DNA of 64,000 nucleotides from JBDKGH01 sp039798265 (GCA_039798265.1 JBDKGH010000013.1:60708-124707), one strand, 5' to 3'. Counted from the stretch's first letter, positions 42,707 to 50,994 are shown. Numbers and translations are program-made. The notes: a model not told the origin generated them from the letters alone.

Positions 42707-44521
42707 TTAATTCAAAATGATTTTAGAATAAAAGCAATGGTTTTCTCCCTGGTGCATAAGGCTATAATAGCCCCTAGGTAAAAGGGATAGATCAATTTGA
42801 TCCGCAGCTTGCACGAGCTTGGTCATTATTTTTTTTCCTGAAATGTCATACACGTCCAACGTATAGGGTTCTTGCTGCTCGGGCAAAGTCCATTGGATTA
42901 AACCAACGCTCGGATTGGGATATACGTTGGCCGTGAACTTAGGCCTGGGTTGCTGATCAATGGATGCAAGTGTTCCCAAGTTGCAGCGGACCATCGGCGA
43001 TTTGGTTAAGGTGAAGAATCCGGTGTTGTCAAACACGAGCCAACTCGCTCCTGCGGGTGCTGCGGAACTCAAGCCAAACTGCACATCATCGCCACCATCG
43101 GGTGAACCAACGGCCATAAAGTAGGTTTCCCCTTCTTCCAAGGTTACGGGGCTAGTGAAAAAAAGAGTGGTCAAATTTTCCTGCCCAAAGGTGTTAATCA
43201 TAGACGGGCTTACTTCAACCGAACTTGTTTGTGCAACCAGTGTAAGATTTAAAATATCCTCTGGATGAAAAGTATATACCGCTGCGAATATGGAAGATGG
43301 AGTGGAGGTTCCATTGGCAATAGTAGTCGAAATGCTCTCGAGTGTCATGCCTGGTGCGGAGGGCACAAAAATGTTCCCTGCTACATATGGAACGTTCAGA
43401 TACGGATCGGGTGGATAATAACTGGCTGTGATAGGCCCAGATTCTATAGCCCAATTCGATGCTGTGATATCATACCGAATGACTGTTCGGTTGTTGGATA
43501 AATCTTCGTCAGCCTGCGATTGGGTGGTGTAGAGTACAAGATTATATCCACCTAATTCGCTCGGTGATTGTATGGATGGAACGTCAATGACAGTCTCTTC
43601 ACCAGGATCAAGAACGTAGTCCGCTAAAGAGGCTGACCCCGCCACTCCCAGATTATCGGTTACGCGTTCTAACGAAGCATTCAAACGAATTTCACTTTGT
43701 GTAAGGCCTCCTATATTTCGAATGGTAGCGCTGGGTGAAAGTAGCGGTGCCATTTCGTCGGGGTAAACAGTGTAGGGTAAAAAAGGAAAGGTCAAGTAGT
43801 CGTTGGGAATAAAATCAGTGGAGCTACTATTCAGTATGGCGATATCTGTTTCGAGCAAATCGAAGAGTCTTATGTCATCGATCATCCAGAAATAATATAG
43901 ACCATCGAATACAAACTGAAAACGTACATCGGGCTCGCCACCGGCTCCTGTTAATGGTATCTGAATGAGCTGTCCATTTTCACTTTGCCCACTATTGGTG
44001 TAGGGATCTGTATAAATGATCTCCCATGGACCACCACTTACGCTCATTTCAATGCGAGCGGTGCATTGATAATCACGAAGTGAAGAGTAAAATTCTAAGG
44101 CAGGATAAGGATGTAAGGTAAAATTGAAAGAAGAGGTCATCAATGCCGCGTAGTGAGGTCCAGGCGCTTGACCTGTTCCAAAGTTGCCCGTGCCACAAGG
44201 GTTCGCATCGTTATCCCAGTAATTGCTGTCAAAAATGATGAATCCATTTTCGGTGCTCGGCGATTGTATAGGCAAGCCACCAGATGTGCTAGTTTCGCAA
44301 GATCCACGGCCTCCCACTTCAGCACTGGGTGTAGTATTCACTCCGCGATATTCCCACAAAGCTGGTGCATTGTCAGAAGTATTTTGCCAATTGGAGGGTA
44401 TGCCAACCGAAAAATCAAGGGACCAAAAAGTTCCCGTGCGATTAGCCCCCACATAAGGCATATCATATTGCCCATTGGCAGAAAGGGCAACAAGAGAAAA
44501 AAGGACAATTAGCAGTCTCAT
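42707..44521 (-). CDS. Secreted protein with T9SS type A sorting domain
   Basis: A 604-residue extracellular protein. A signal peptide (MRLLIVLFSLVALSANG) is followed by a beta-sandwich (about 30-220) with FIIFDSNYWDND and FYFWMIDDIRLF-type ends that resemble MAM/concanavalin-like folds of Bacteroidota cargo. Further beta-rich modules come next, and a C-terminal sorting domain starts NVYPNPSVGLIQW and ends SKIILN. It would pass through the SprA translocon and be processed by PorU. No catalytic residues are recognised. A -7-like CATCTTTG lies about 28 bases upstream. Confidence 0.88.
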   Translation of the reverse strand: MRLLIVLFSLVALSANGQYDMPYVGANRTGTFWSLDFSVGIPSNWQNTSDNAPALWEYRGVNTTPSAEVGGRGSCETSTSGGLPIQSPSTENGFIIFDSNYWDNDANPCGTGNFGTGQAPGPHYAALMTSSFNFTLHPYPALEFYSSLRDYQCTARIEMSVSGGPWEIIYTDPYTNSGQSENGQLIQIPLTGAGGEPDVRFQFVFDGLYYFWMIDDIRLFDLLETDIAILNSSSTDFIPNDYLTFPFLPYTVYPDEMAPLLSPSATIRNIGGLTQSEIRLNASLERVTDNLGVAGSASLADYVLDPGEETVIDVPSIQSPSELGGYNLVLYTTQSQADEDLSNNRTVIRYDITASNWAIESGPITASYYPPDPYLNVPYVAGNIFVPSAPGMTLESISTTIANGTSTPSSIFAAVYTFHPEDILNLTLVAQTSSVEVSPSMINTFGQENLTTLFFTSPVTLEEGETYFMAVGSPDGGDDVQFGLSSAAPAGASWLVFDNTGFFTLTKSPMVRCNLGTLASIDQQPRPKFTANVYPNPSVGLIQWTLPEQQEPYTLDVYDISGKKIMTKLVQAADQIDLSLLPRGYYSLMHQGENHCFYSKIILN

Positions 44522-44562
44522 TTTGGGGAGGACAATAAGTCTTCAAAGATGGTGAAAAGAAG

Positions 44563-45183
44563 CTAGTGCACCACGTGTACGACCCACATTCCATCGATCA
44601 TTATGCGGCGCAGGGTGAAGGTTTTTTCTCCGTGAATACCCTTATAGTCGGCCACAATGGTTTCATCATCATCGCTGAAATCGCGCAGGATGATGTCCTT
44701 TGAAAAATGGACATGTACACCAAAGCACTTAAAAATGGCTTCTTTAGCACACCAAAGAGTAGTGAGGTATCTACTGAGCAATGGCTCGTGTGCAGGAGCC
44801 TTGGCTATTTCACTGGGGTGAGAAAAGCGAAAACTCACCCGTACTATTTTATCGGATGGTTTCTCAATATCCAGTCCAGCAAACTGTGGGTGGCAACACA
44901 TACCGGCCAGATGGCCCGAGTGCGAAATAGAAAGCTGTTCGTGCGGTAAAAAGGGCTTGCCATTTTCGTCATAAGAGATTTCCACTCCTGGTCTTAGATG
45001 GTTACGAAGCAAACGGGTGGTGAGCCATTCTTTCCTTCGCTTTTCCAGCGGGAAACTCATCAAGAGGTCCATTTCCGCGGCACTTGGCTGGGCTAGTGCG
45101 ATTAATTCATCTACCGATTCGGTTGTGTTCCAAAGTGCTAATTCTCCCGAAGTATCAAAAGGGTAGTGAAGTTGAAGTGGCAT
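44563..45183 (-). CDS. 4'-phosphopantetheinyl transferase superfamily protein
   Basis: Transfers phosphopantetheine from CoA onto carrier proteins. The 206-residue Sfp-type protein has SISHSGHLAG, the magnesium site GLDIE (about 106-110) and WCAKEAIFKCFG (about 143-154). No carrier protein, fatty acid synthase or polyketide gene is adjacent, so its partner is unknown; it could be the general holo-ACP synthase of this cell. It is divergent from ahcY, and its -7 element TAAATTTG (followed by CACC) mirrors that of ahcY. Confidence 0.93.
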   Translation of the reverse strand: MPLQLHYPFDTSGELALWNTTESVDELIALAQPSAAEMDLLMSFPLEKRRKEWLTTRLLRNHLRPGVEISYDENGKPFLPHEQLSISHSGHLAGMCCHPQFAGLDIEKPSDKIVRVSFRFSHPSEIAKAPAHEPLLSRYLTTLWCAKEAIFKCFGVHVHFSKDIILRDFSDDDETIVADYKGIHGEKTFTLRRIMIDGMWVVHVVH

Positions 45184-45220
45184 GCGAACAATTAGGGAAG
45201 TTAGGTGTCTTGCTATTGGT

Positions 45221-45255
45221 TTTGTTGGTGCAAATTTATATACTATCTTTGCACC
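45221..45255. promoter_or_regulatory. Divergent promoters of ahcY (+) and the phosphopantetheinyl transferase (-)
   Basis: For ahcY, TTTG (45221-45224), a 19-base spacer and TATCTTTG (45244-45251) form a complete promoter 37 bases before the ATG. For the minus gene, TAAATTTG occupies 45238-45231. Both -7 boxes continue into CACC, producing an inverted repeat GGTGCAAA (45227-45234) and TTTGCACC (45248-45255) with 13 bases between. Confidence 0.75.
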
Positions 45256-45288
45256 TCGTTTTCAGACGATTAAATATTTCAAAAGATA

Positions 45289-46605
45289 ATGAGCACAATA
45301 ACTTCAGAAAAAGTGATGTACAAAGTGAAAGACATGTCTCTCGCTGAGTGGGGACGCAAAGAAATCAAATTGGCTGAGGCAGAAATGCCTGGTTTGATGA
45401 GCCTTCGTAAAGAGTTTGGCCCATCTCAACCTTTGAAAGGCGCACGTATCGCAGGTTGCCTTCACATGACCATTCAAACAGCGGTATTGATTGAAACATT
45501 GAAGGAATTGGGTGCTCAAGTTTCTTGGAGCTCTTGCAACATCTTCTCAACTCAAGACCACGCTGCTGCGGCTATCGCTGCTGCTGGTATTCCAGTTTAT
45601 GCTTGGAAAGGCATGAATAACGAAGAGTTTGATTGGTGTATTGAACAAACATTGCATGCTTTCGAGGGTGGTGAGCCTTTGAACATGATCCTTGACGACG
45701 GTGGTGACTTGACTAATATGGTATTCGATAAATACCCCGAATTGGTTGCTGGTATCCGCGGTATCTCAGAAGAAACCACTACTGGTGTTCTACGTTTGTA
45801 TGAGCGTGAGAAAAACGGTACCCTTTTGTTGCCTGCAATCAACATCAACGATTCTGTTACCAAATCTAAATTTGACAATAAATACGGTTGTCGTGAATCT
45901 CTAGTAGATGCGCTTCGTCGTGCTACTGACTTGATGATGGCTGGTAAAGTTGCTGTTGTTGCTGGTTACGGTGACGTAGGTAAAGGTTCCGCTGACTCTT
46001 TGCGCAACGCAGGTGTTCGCGTTATCGTTACTGAGATCGACCCGATCTGTGCTCTTCAAGCGGCTATGGAAGGTTACGAAGTAAAGAAAATGGATACTGC
46101 TATTAAAGAAGCAGATATCGTTGTTACTGCTACGGGTAACCACCAAATCATTGTAGGCCGTCACTTCCAAGCGATGAAACACAACGCTGTGGTGTGCAAT
46201 ATTGGTCACTTTGATAATGAAATCGATATGGCTTGGTTGAATGACAACTATGGCAACACAAAAGATACCATCAAACCACAAGTAGATAAGTACACTGTTG
46301 ATGGCAAAGACATCATCGTCTTGGCTGAAGGTCGTTTGGTAAACTTGGGTTGTGCTACTGGTCACCCTTCATTTGTCATGTCAAACTCTTTCACCAACCA
46401 AACGTTGGCTCAATTAGAGTTGTGGTCTAACCACGACAAATACGAGAACAAGGTTTACGTTCTTCCTAAGCACCTCGATGAAAAAGTGGCTATGCTTCAC
46501 TTAGAAAAAATCGGTGTAGAATTGGAAGTTTTGACGAAGTCTCAAGCTGATTATATCGGAGTAAATATTGAAGGTCCGTTCAAAAACGACGCCTACCGTT
46601 ACTAA
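45289..46605 (+). CDS. ahcY: Adenosylhomocysteinase
   Basis: Hydrolyses S-adenosylhomocysteine to adenosine and homocysteine, relieving methyltransferase inhibition. The 438-residue protein has the NAD-binding GYGDVGKGSADSLR (about 226-239), ending ENKVYVLPKHLDEKVA and the C-terminal DAYRY. Codons are strongly biased to GGT, GCT, GTT and CGT, implying high expression, consistent with the near-consensus promoter. No SAH riboswitch is seen, as the leader would be about 30 bases. A clear terminator follows. Confidence 0.98.
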   Translation: MSTITSEKVMYKVKDMSLAEWGRKEIKLAEAEMPGLMSLRKEFGPSQPLKGARIAGCLHMTIQTAVLIETLKELGAQVSWSSCNIFSTQDHAAAAIAAAGIPVYAWKGMNNEEFDWCIEQTLHAFEGGEPLNMILDDGGDLTNMVFDKYPELVAGIRGISEETTTGVLRLYEREKNGTLLLPAININDSVTKSKFDNKYGCRESLVDALRRATDLMMAGKVAVVAGYGDVGKGSADSLRNAGVRVIVTEIDPICALQAAMEGYEVKKMDTAIKEADIVVTATGNHQIIVGRHFQAMKHNAVVCNIGHFDNEIDMAWLNDNYGNTKDTIKPQVDKYTVDGKDIIVLAEGRLVNLGCATGHPSFVMSNSFTNQTLAQLELWSNHDKYENKVYVLPKHLDEKVAMLHLEKIGVELEVLTKSQADYIGVNIEGPFKNDAYRY

Positions 46606-46626
46606 GATTAAAAGCATATAAAAGAT

Positions 46627-46660
46627 AAAAGGCCTCTTGGTTTAACCAAGAGGCCTTTTT
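46627..46660. terminator. Bidirectional terminator between ahcY and the SDR gene
   Basis: A perfect 14-bp stem AAAAGGCCTCTTGG (46627-46640) with its complement at 46646-46659, a 5-base loop and a terminal T run. Confidence 0.92.
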
Positions 46661-46679
46661 CATTATAGTCAATCTCAAT

Positions 46680-47453
46680 TTACAAACTCATCGTTCTGCC
46701 GCCATCAACGGGCACATTGATGCCGTTGATGTACGATGCAGCTGGTGATGCCAAAAAGGCGATCGCAGCAGCTATTTCTTCAGGTTGAGCTAGGCGTTTC
46801 ATGGGTACCTCATTGGACATTTCTTCTTTCACATCGTTAAATGAGTGGCCTGTTTTTTCAGCTTTGTTTTTCATGATACTTTCCAAACGGCCTGTTTCTG
46901 TGGCTCCTGGAAGTACATTGTTCACCGTAATATTAAATTGCCCCAATTCGTTAGCGAGTGTTTTAGACCAGTTGGCAACTGCACCGCGGATGGTATTACT
47001 AACCCCCAAATTCGGAAGTGGTTGCTTCACGGAAGTACTAATTACATTGATGATACGGCCGTATCCATTTTTTTTCATTCCTGGAATGAGAGCCGTGGCC
47101 ATAATATGATTGCAAATCAAATGGGCGTTGAAGGCCATTCTAAATTCATCTACTGGCGCATCGCTCGCTTTACCAGGGTTAGGTCCTCCAGTATTGTTGA
47201 CAAGGATGTGAGCACTGTTATGGGCAGCCCATTTTTGAATGGCTTCTTCCACTTGTTGCGGATGTTGAAAATCAGCAACGATATACGAACACCGCTCACC
47301 AAGTTTAGCGCAAGCTTCTTTCAATTTTTCTTCGTTTCGCGCTACAAGTACAGTGTTTGCTCCCATCGCGTAAAGCTCCGTGGCGGCAGCAAATCCAATA
47401 CCTTGGGTAGAACCACAAATAACTGCGGTTTTATGTGTGAGGTCTAAATTCAT
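46680..47453 (-). CDS. SDR family oxidoreductase, BKR-like, lacking the usual catalytic tyrosine
   Basis: A 257-residue Rossmann-fold protein of the short-chain dehydrogenase family. The cofactor loop reads CGSTQGIG (about 13-20) in place of TGxxxGIG; NNTGGP (about 86) and the active-site serine in INVISTSVK are present. Where family members have YxxxK, this protein reads GVSNTIRGAVANW, so the tyrosine is missing. This matches what I know of the BKR_like_SDR_like subgroup, whose reaction is not established. A complete promoter overlaps the recG 3' end and abuts the ATG, so the mRNA may be leaderless. Confidence 0.9.
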   Translation of the reverse strand: MNLDLTHKTAVICGSTQGIGFAAATELYAMGANTVLVARNEEKLKEACAKLGERCSYIVADFQHPQQVEEAIQKWAAHNSAHILVNNTGGPNPGKASDAPVDEFRMAFNAHLICNHIMATALIPGMKKNGYGRIINVISTSVKQPLPNLGVSNTIRGAVANWSKTLANELGQFNITVNNVLPGATETGRLESIMKNKAEKTGHSFNDVKEEMSNEVPMKRLAQPEEIAAAIAFLASPAASYINGINVPVDGGRTMSL

Positions 47454-47457
47454 GTGT

Positions 47458-47486
47458 CAAATATACATTAAGAGATTCGCGACCAA
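47458..47486 (-). promoter_or_regulatory. Promoter of the SDR gene, abutting its start codon
   Basis: On the minus strand TTG (47486-47484), an 18-base spacer and TATATTTG (47465-47458) fit the consensus fully. Only 4 bases (ACAC) separate it from the ATG at 47453. It overlaps the end of recG. Confidence 0.65.
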
Positions 47487-49564
47487 TCGGACTTTTCGCG
47501 CTCTAGTTCATTCAAATGCTCTTGAATAATGCGGTGTTGTGGAAGTTGAAGCTCAGGGTCTTTTTCTGCAATTTCTAAAGCTACTTCACGGGCAGCTTGA
47601 AGAATGGCTTGGTCTTTTACCAAATCGGCAATTTTCAAATCGATTACGCCACTTTGTTGAGTTCCCGCCATATCGCCCGGTCCTCGCAATTCCATATCTA
47701 CTTCTGCAATCTCGAATCCATCATTGGTACGAACCATTGTCTCTAGTCGTGTGCGTGCTTCTTTGCTCACCTTTACCCCAGACATCAATAAACAGTAACT
47801 TTGATCGGCTCCTCGCCCCACTCTGCCGCGCAATTGATGAAGTTGTGATAATCCAAAACGCTCAGCACTTTCTATTACCATTACAGATGCATTGGGCACA
47901 TTTACACCTACTTCAATGACCGTAGTAGCTACCATGATTTGTGTTTGCTTGTTGACAAACAAGTTCATTTCATAATCGCGTGCTTCCGATTTCATTTTTC
48001 CATGCACTACACTGATGCGATAGTCAGGAAGCGGAAACCTTCGCGACAACGATTCGTAGCCATCTTGAAGATCTTTATAATCCATGGCTTCACTTTCTTC
48101 GATGAGTGGATACACCACATAGATCTGACGACCTTTTTTAATTTCATCTTCCATAAACTGAAAGACTTCAGGTCTTCGTGAATCACTTTTCCACGAAGTA
48201 GCAATAGGCTTACGTCCGGGCGGCAATTCGTCAATAACACTCACGTCAAGATCACCATATAATGTCATGGCTAGTGTTCTTGGAATCGGGGTTGCTGTCA
48301 TCACCAAAATATGCGGTGGTAAAGCAGCTTTTTTCCAAAGCGCTGCACGTTGCACAACACCAAAACGATGTTGCTCATCGATAATTACCAAACCCAAATT
48401 TTTAAAAACTACCGTGGGTTCTATCAATGCATGTGTGCCGATGATAAAAGGAATGGAGCCATCCTGTAGCCCCGCATGAATTTTTCTTCGATTTGCACTA
48501 GAGGTAGATCCCGTGAACAGAACTACGGGTACACCAAGCGGCTTGAGCAATTCACTGATGGATTGATAATGCTGCTGTGCTAAAATTTCTGTAGGAACCA
48601 TCAAGCATACTTGATAGTTGTTGTCAATACTTAGCAAAGCCGCGAGCAGAGCCACAATTGTTTTTCCACTACCCACATCTCCTTGAATCAGGCGGTTCAT
48701 ATGAAAACCCTTGGCTACATCAGCGCGTATTTCTTTGACTACACGTTTTTGCGCCCCTGTTAATTCAAAGGGCAAATGATCTTTAAAAAACGTATTGAAA
48801 AAATGGCCAACCACTGGGAAAACAACACCTCTTTCTTGAGTGGTTTGTTTCACCTTCAGCTTTGCGAGTTGTATTTGGATAAAAAACAGTTCTTCAAACT
48901 TCAGTCGTCGGCGAGCTTGCGCAAGGGTTTGCGCATCAGAAGGTATGTGCACTTGAGCAATGGCGTCTTGTCGACGCATCAATTTGAAGCGTTGTAAAAT
49001 TTCTTCGGGTAAATTTTCTGGAATAGCATTTTTGATTTCCTCTACCAGTTGTCGGGTGAGTTTGCCAATGCCATTGCTATTGAGCCCTTTTCGCGAAAGT
49101 TTCTCTGTAGTGCTATATACAGGCTTCATTCCATTGCCAGCAGTGAAGCGCGCTTTGTCTACCGATTCCATCTCCGGATGCGCAATGTTGTAGCGTCCTT
49201 TGAAGGCAGCGGGTTTTCCATAAATAATGTATTGCTCTCCCGGTTTAATGGAGTCTTTGATCCATTTAGCGCCTTTAAACCACACCAATTCCATTTCACC
49301 GCTATCGTCTTTAAAGAGCGCTGAAAGTCGTTTTGCCTTACCCTCGCCCAACTCGCGTAGGCCAATTATGGTGCCCAATAGTTGCACAGGAATATCTTCT
49401 GAGGCGATATCACGAATGAGCGTAATTTGCGATTTATCGATGTATCGAAAAGGAAAATGCTGAAGAAGTTGACCATAATAAACAATGCCTAGTTCTGATT
49501 TCAGAACTTCCGCACGTTGTGGACCAACTCCTTTAAGAAAGGCTATTTCCTTTTTTAGATTCAC
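47468..49564 (-). CDS. recG: ATP-dependent DNA helicase RecG
   Basis: Rescues stalled replication forks and unwinds branched DNA. The 698-residue protein has an N-terminal wedge (OB fold, about 60-150), Walker A GDVGSGKT (about 290), DEQHRFG (about 395), ATPIPRTLA and the C-terminal RVGRGADQSYCLL box. The start is GTG at 49564 with the usual early FLKGVGPQRAEVL. The SDR gene begins 14 bases after its stop but has its own promoter. Confidence 0.97.
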   Translation of the reverse strand: MNLKKEIAFLKGVGPQRAEVLKSELGIVYYGQLLQHFPFRYIDKSQITLIRDIASEDIPVQLLGTIIGLRELGEGKAKRLSALFKDDSGEMELVWFKGAKWIKDSIKPGEQYIIYGKPAAFKGRYNIAHPEMESVDKARFTAGNGMKPVYSTTEKLSRKGLNSNGIGKLTRQLVEEIKNAIPENLPEEILQRFKLMRRQDAIAQVHIPSDAQTLAQARRRLKFEELFFIQIQLAKLKVKQTTQERGVVFPVVGHFFNTFFKDHLPFELTGAQKRVVKEIRADVAKGFHMNRLIQGDVGSGKTIVALLAALLSIDNNYQVCLMVPTEILAQQHYQSISELLKPLGVPVVLFTGSTSSANRRKIHAGLQDGSIPFIIGTHALIEPTVVFKNLGLVIIDEQHRFGVVQRAALWKKAALPPHILVMTATPIPRTLAMTLYGDLDVSVIDELPPGRKPIATSWKSDSRRPEVFQFMEDEIKKGRQIYVVYPLIEESEAMDYKDLQDGYESLSRRFPLPDYRISVVHGKMKSEARDYEMNLFVNKQTQIMVATTVIEVGVNVPNASVMVIESAERFGLSQLHQLRGRVGRGADQSYCLLMSGVKVSKEARTRLETMVRTNDGFEIAEVDMELRGPGDMAGTQQSGVIDLKIADLVKDQAILQAAREVALEIAEKDPELQLPQHRIIQEHLNELEREKSDWSRIS

Positions 49565-49639
49565 GCGGTGAAATTAAGCAGGAAGGTACAAACATAAGTG
49601 CCTCCTGTTATCTGAATAATTTATATGTACTTTCACTTT

Positions 49640-50215
49640 ATGATTCGAATTTTAATTCTATGTCTATTGAGCAGCGTGTATTTGGAAAGTACTGCTCAGG
49701 CTCCGGTATATCATGCCGATACGCGGAATACAGGAGAAACAAAACTTTATTTAGATAACCGTTATCAACCCACAGACTCTGCACACGCCGCATGTTACAT
49801 ATATGTTTATATTCACAAAGGACAGGATGTGTGGAGTAAAAAGCCATTTTGGCGCAAGATGAAAGTAATTACAAAGTCTTCCATGCATGTAGTAGTACCT
49901 GGGAAGGATCTTGGGCCGCAAGCCTTAACAGCTACATTGGTGTGGTATAAAAAGAATCCCTACATTCCTAAAGTTGTGGAATCATTTGTCGATGGTCGAA
50001 ACGCTAAGGAGTTGCTCATCTATGACAGGAAAGGAAATATAGCAGAGCGTTATGATTACGATAAAAGTTGGGAGCAGAAGCCGTGGGGATTTTATTATGA
50101 AAAGATAGAGGGCGGTCAAGTGGAGCGCGCGGGCTATGAATATTATGATACTAAAGAAATGCGTTGGGTAGCCATTTGCACACAGGGGTGTTATGTAACA
50201 AAGGATATACGATAA
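49640..50215 (+). CDS. Hypothetical secreted protein
   Basis: A 191-residue protein of unknown family. From the ATG at 49640 it has a signal peptide (MIRILILCLLSSVYLESTAQ). Another ATG 5 codons upstream is possible and would not abolish it. The mature part alternates short beta strands with many tyrosines and lysines and has one late cysteine pair (ICTQGCYV). I recognise no domain. Its TAA stop overlaps the dtd start codon (TAATG), so the two are translationally coupled. Confidence 0.7.
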   Translation: MIRILILCLLSSVYLESTAQAPVYHADTRNTGETKLYLDNRYQPTDSAHAACYIYVYIHKGQDVWSKKPFWRKMKVITKSSMHVVVPGKDLGPQALTATLVWYKKNPYIPKVVESFVDGRNAKELLIYDRKGNIAERYDYDKSWEQKPWGFYYEKIEGGQVERAGYEYYDTKEMRWVAICTQGCYVTKDIR

Positions 50216-50667
50216 TGAGAGTAGTCATACAAAGATCGAAGCAAGCGCGGGTAGAAGTAGAGGGCCGCATTACAGGCCAAATCGAAAAAGGTTTTGTTGT
50301 ACTTCTTGGCGTAGAACCTGAGGACACCACTTCTGATGCCGACTGGCTCGCGCAAAAAATCATTGGTATGCGCGTGTTCGCTGATGCGGAAGGCAAAATG
50401 AATAGGGATATTAAGGATGATGGAGGAGACGTGTTAGTGATCAGTCAATTTACGTTGCATGCCTCTACTAAAAAGGGCAATCGCCCGTCATTCATTCGTG
50501 CTGCGCGACCGGAGCATGCCATTCCCATGTATGAGTATTTTATTCAAAAAACCGAACAACTGCTCGGTCGGAAAGTTCAGACGGGTGAGTTCGGTGCAAT
50601 GATGGATGTTCATTTAGTAAACGATGGTCCAGTAACGATTACCATGGATTCAAAGAACCCCGAGTAA
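50215..50667 (+). CDS. dtd: D-aminoacyl-tRNA deacylase
   Basis: Removes D-amino acids and glycine mischarged on tRNAs. The 150-residue protein begins MRVVIQRSKQARVEVEG, contains SQFTLHASTKKGNRPSF (active-site region, about 80-96) and the C-terminal NDGPVTI with the family Gly-Pro. I chose the ATG at 50215 rather than an in-frame codon inside the upstream gene; it overlaps that gene's stop by one base. Confidence 0.95.
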   Translation: MRVVIQRSKQARVEVEGRITGQIEKGFVVLLGVEPEDTTSDADWLAQKIIGMRVFADAEGKMNRDIKDDGGDVLVISQFTLHASTKKGNRPSFIRAARPEHAIPMYEYFIQKTEQLLGRKVQTGEFGAMMDVHLVNDGPVTITMDSKNPE

Positions 50668-50869
50668 ATGACAGTTGAAAAACGGGAGTGTATAAAAAGA
50701 AATAAGGCCGCCCGTTGGCAGCCTTAAGTCACTAAACCTTTAACCAAAACCTTCCCCTTGCGAATGAAGGGGACTGATTCTCGAGGAGAAACCACTCTCG
50801 CTCGATTGATGACCCAAAGGTGCAATGCTTTTTCCTCAAACACCTTTTATAAATCGTTAATGAAGCGCA

Positions 50870-50907
50870 AATGAACGTTAAAGGACTTTCGTTTGTTAAC
50901 GTTCATT
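50870..50907. repeat. 12-bp perfect inverted repeat upstream of the barrel gene
   Basis: AATGAACGTTAA (50870-50881) and TTAACGTTCATT (50896-50907) are separated by 14 bases. A further partial copy, GTTAATGAA, lies just upstream near 50856. Its position about 45-85 bases before the -7 box suggests a regulator site. No T run follows, so it is not a terminator. Confidence 0.75.
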
Positions 50908-50910
50908 AAC

Positions 50911-50933
50911 TACCGTTCATCACGAAAACGGTA
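50911..50933. repeat. 7-bp inverted repeat next to the larger one
   Basis: TACCGTT (50911-50917) and AACGGTA (50927-50933), with 9 bases between. It ends 19 bases before the -7 element, where a -33 box would be expected, and no TTG is seen there. That could mean the promoter needs an activator. Confidence 0.6.
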
Positions 50934-50952
50934 GGGTATCTTACCAAGACCT

Positions 50953-50960
50953 TAGCTTTG
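50953..50960 (+). promoter_or_regulatory. -7 promoter element of the barrel gene
   Basis: TAGCTTTG followed by CCC matches TAnnTTTG exactly and lies 34 bases before the ATG at 50995. No TTG is found at -33. Confidence 0.55.
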
Positions 50961-50994
50961 CCCTATTAAACCGAAAAACACTCGTCGCTTAACC

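Larger units (their letters stand above)
50668..50994. other. 327-base intergenic region between dtd and the barrel gene
   Basis: No coding frame is convincing here. It holds an imperfect hairpin at about 50703-50725 (AAGGC/GCCTT ends) and a CCCCTT/AAGGGG hairpin (50754-50759 with 50767-50772). Two inverted repeats (50870-50907 and 50911-50933) and a -7 element (50953-50960) follow. It may be a regulated leader or contain a small RNA; neither is shown. Confidence 0.6.

Noticed and set aside
45241..45288. SAH riboswitch before ahcY
   Set aside because: The predicted leader is only about 30 bases, too short for the aptamer, and no conserved elements are seen.
50703..50772. Terminator or small RNA after dtd
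   Set aside because: The hairpins are imperfect or short and have no T run; no RNA family is recognised. Kept only as part of the intergenic entry.
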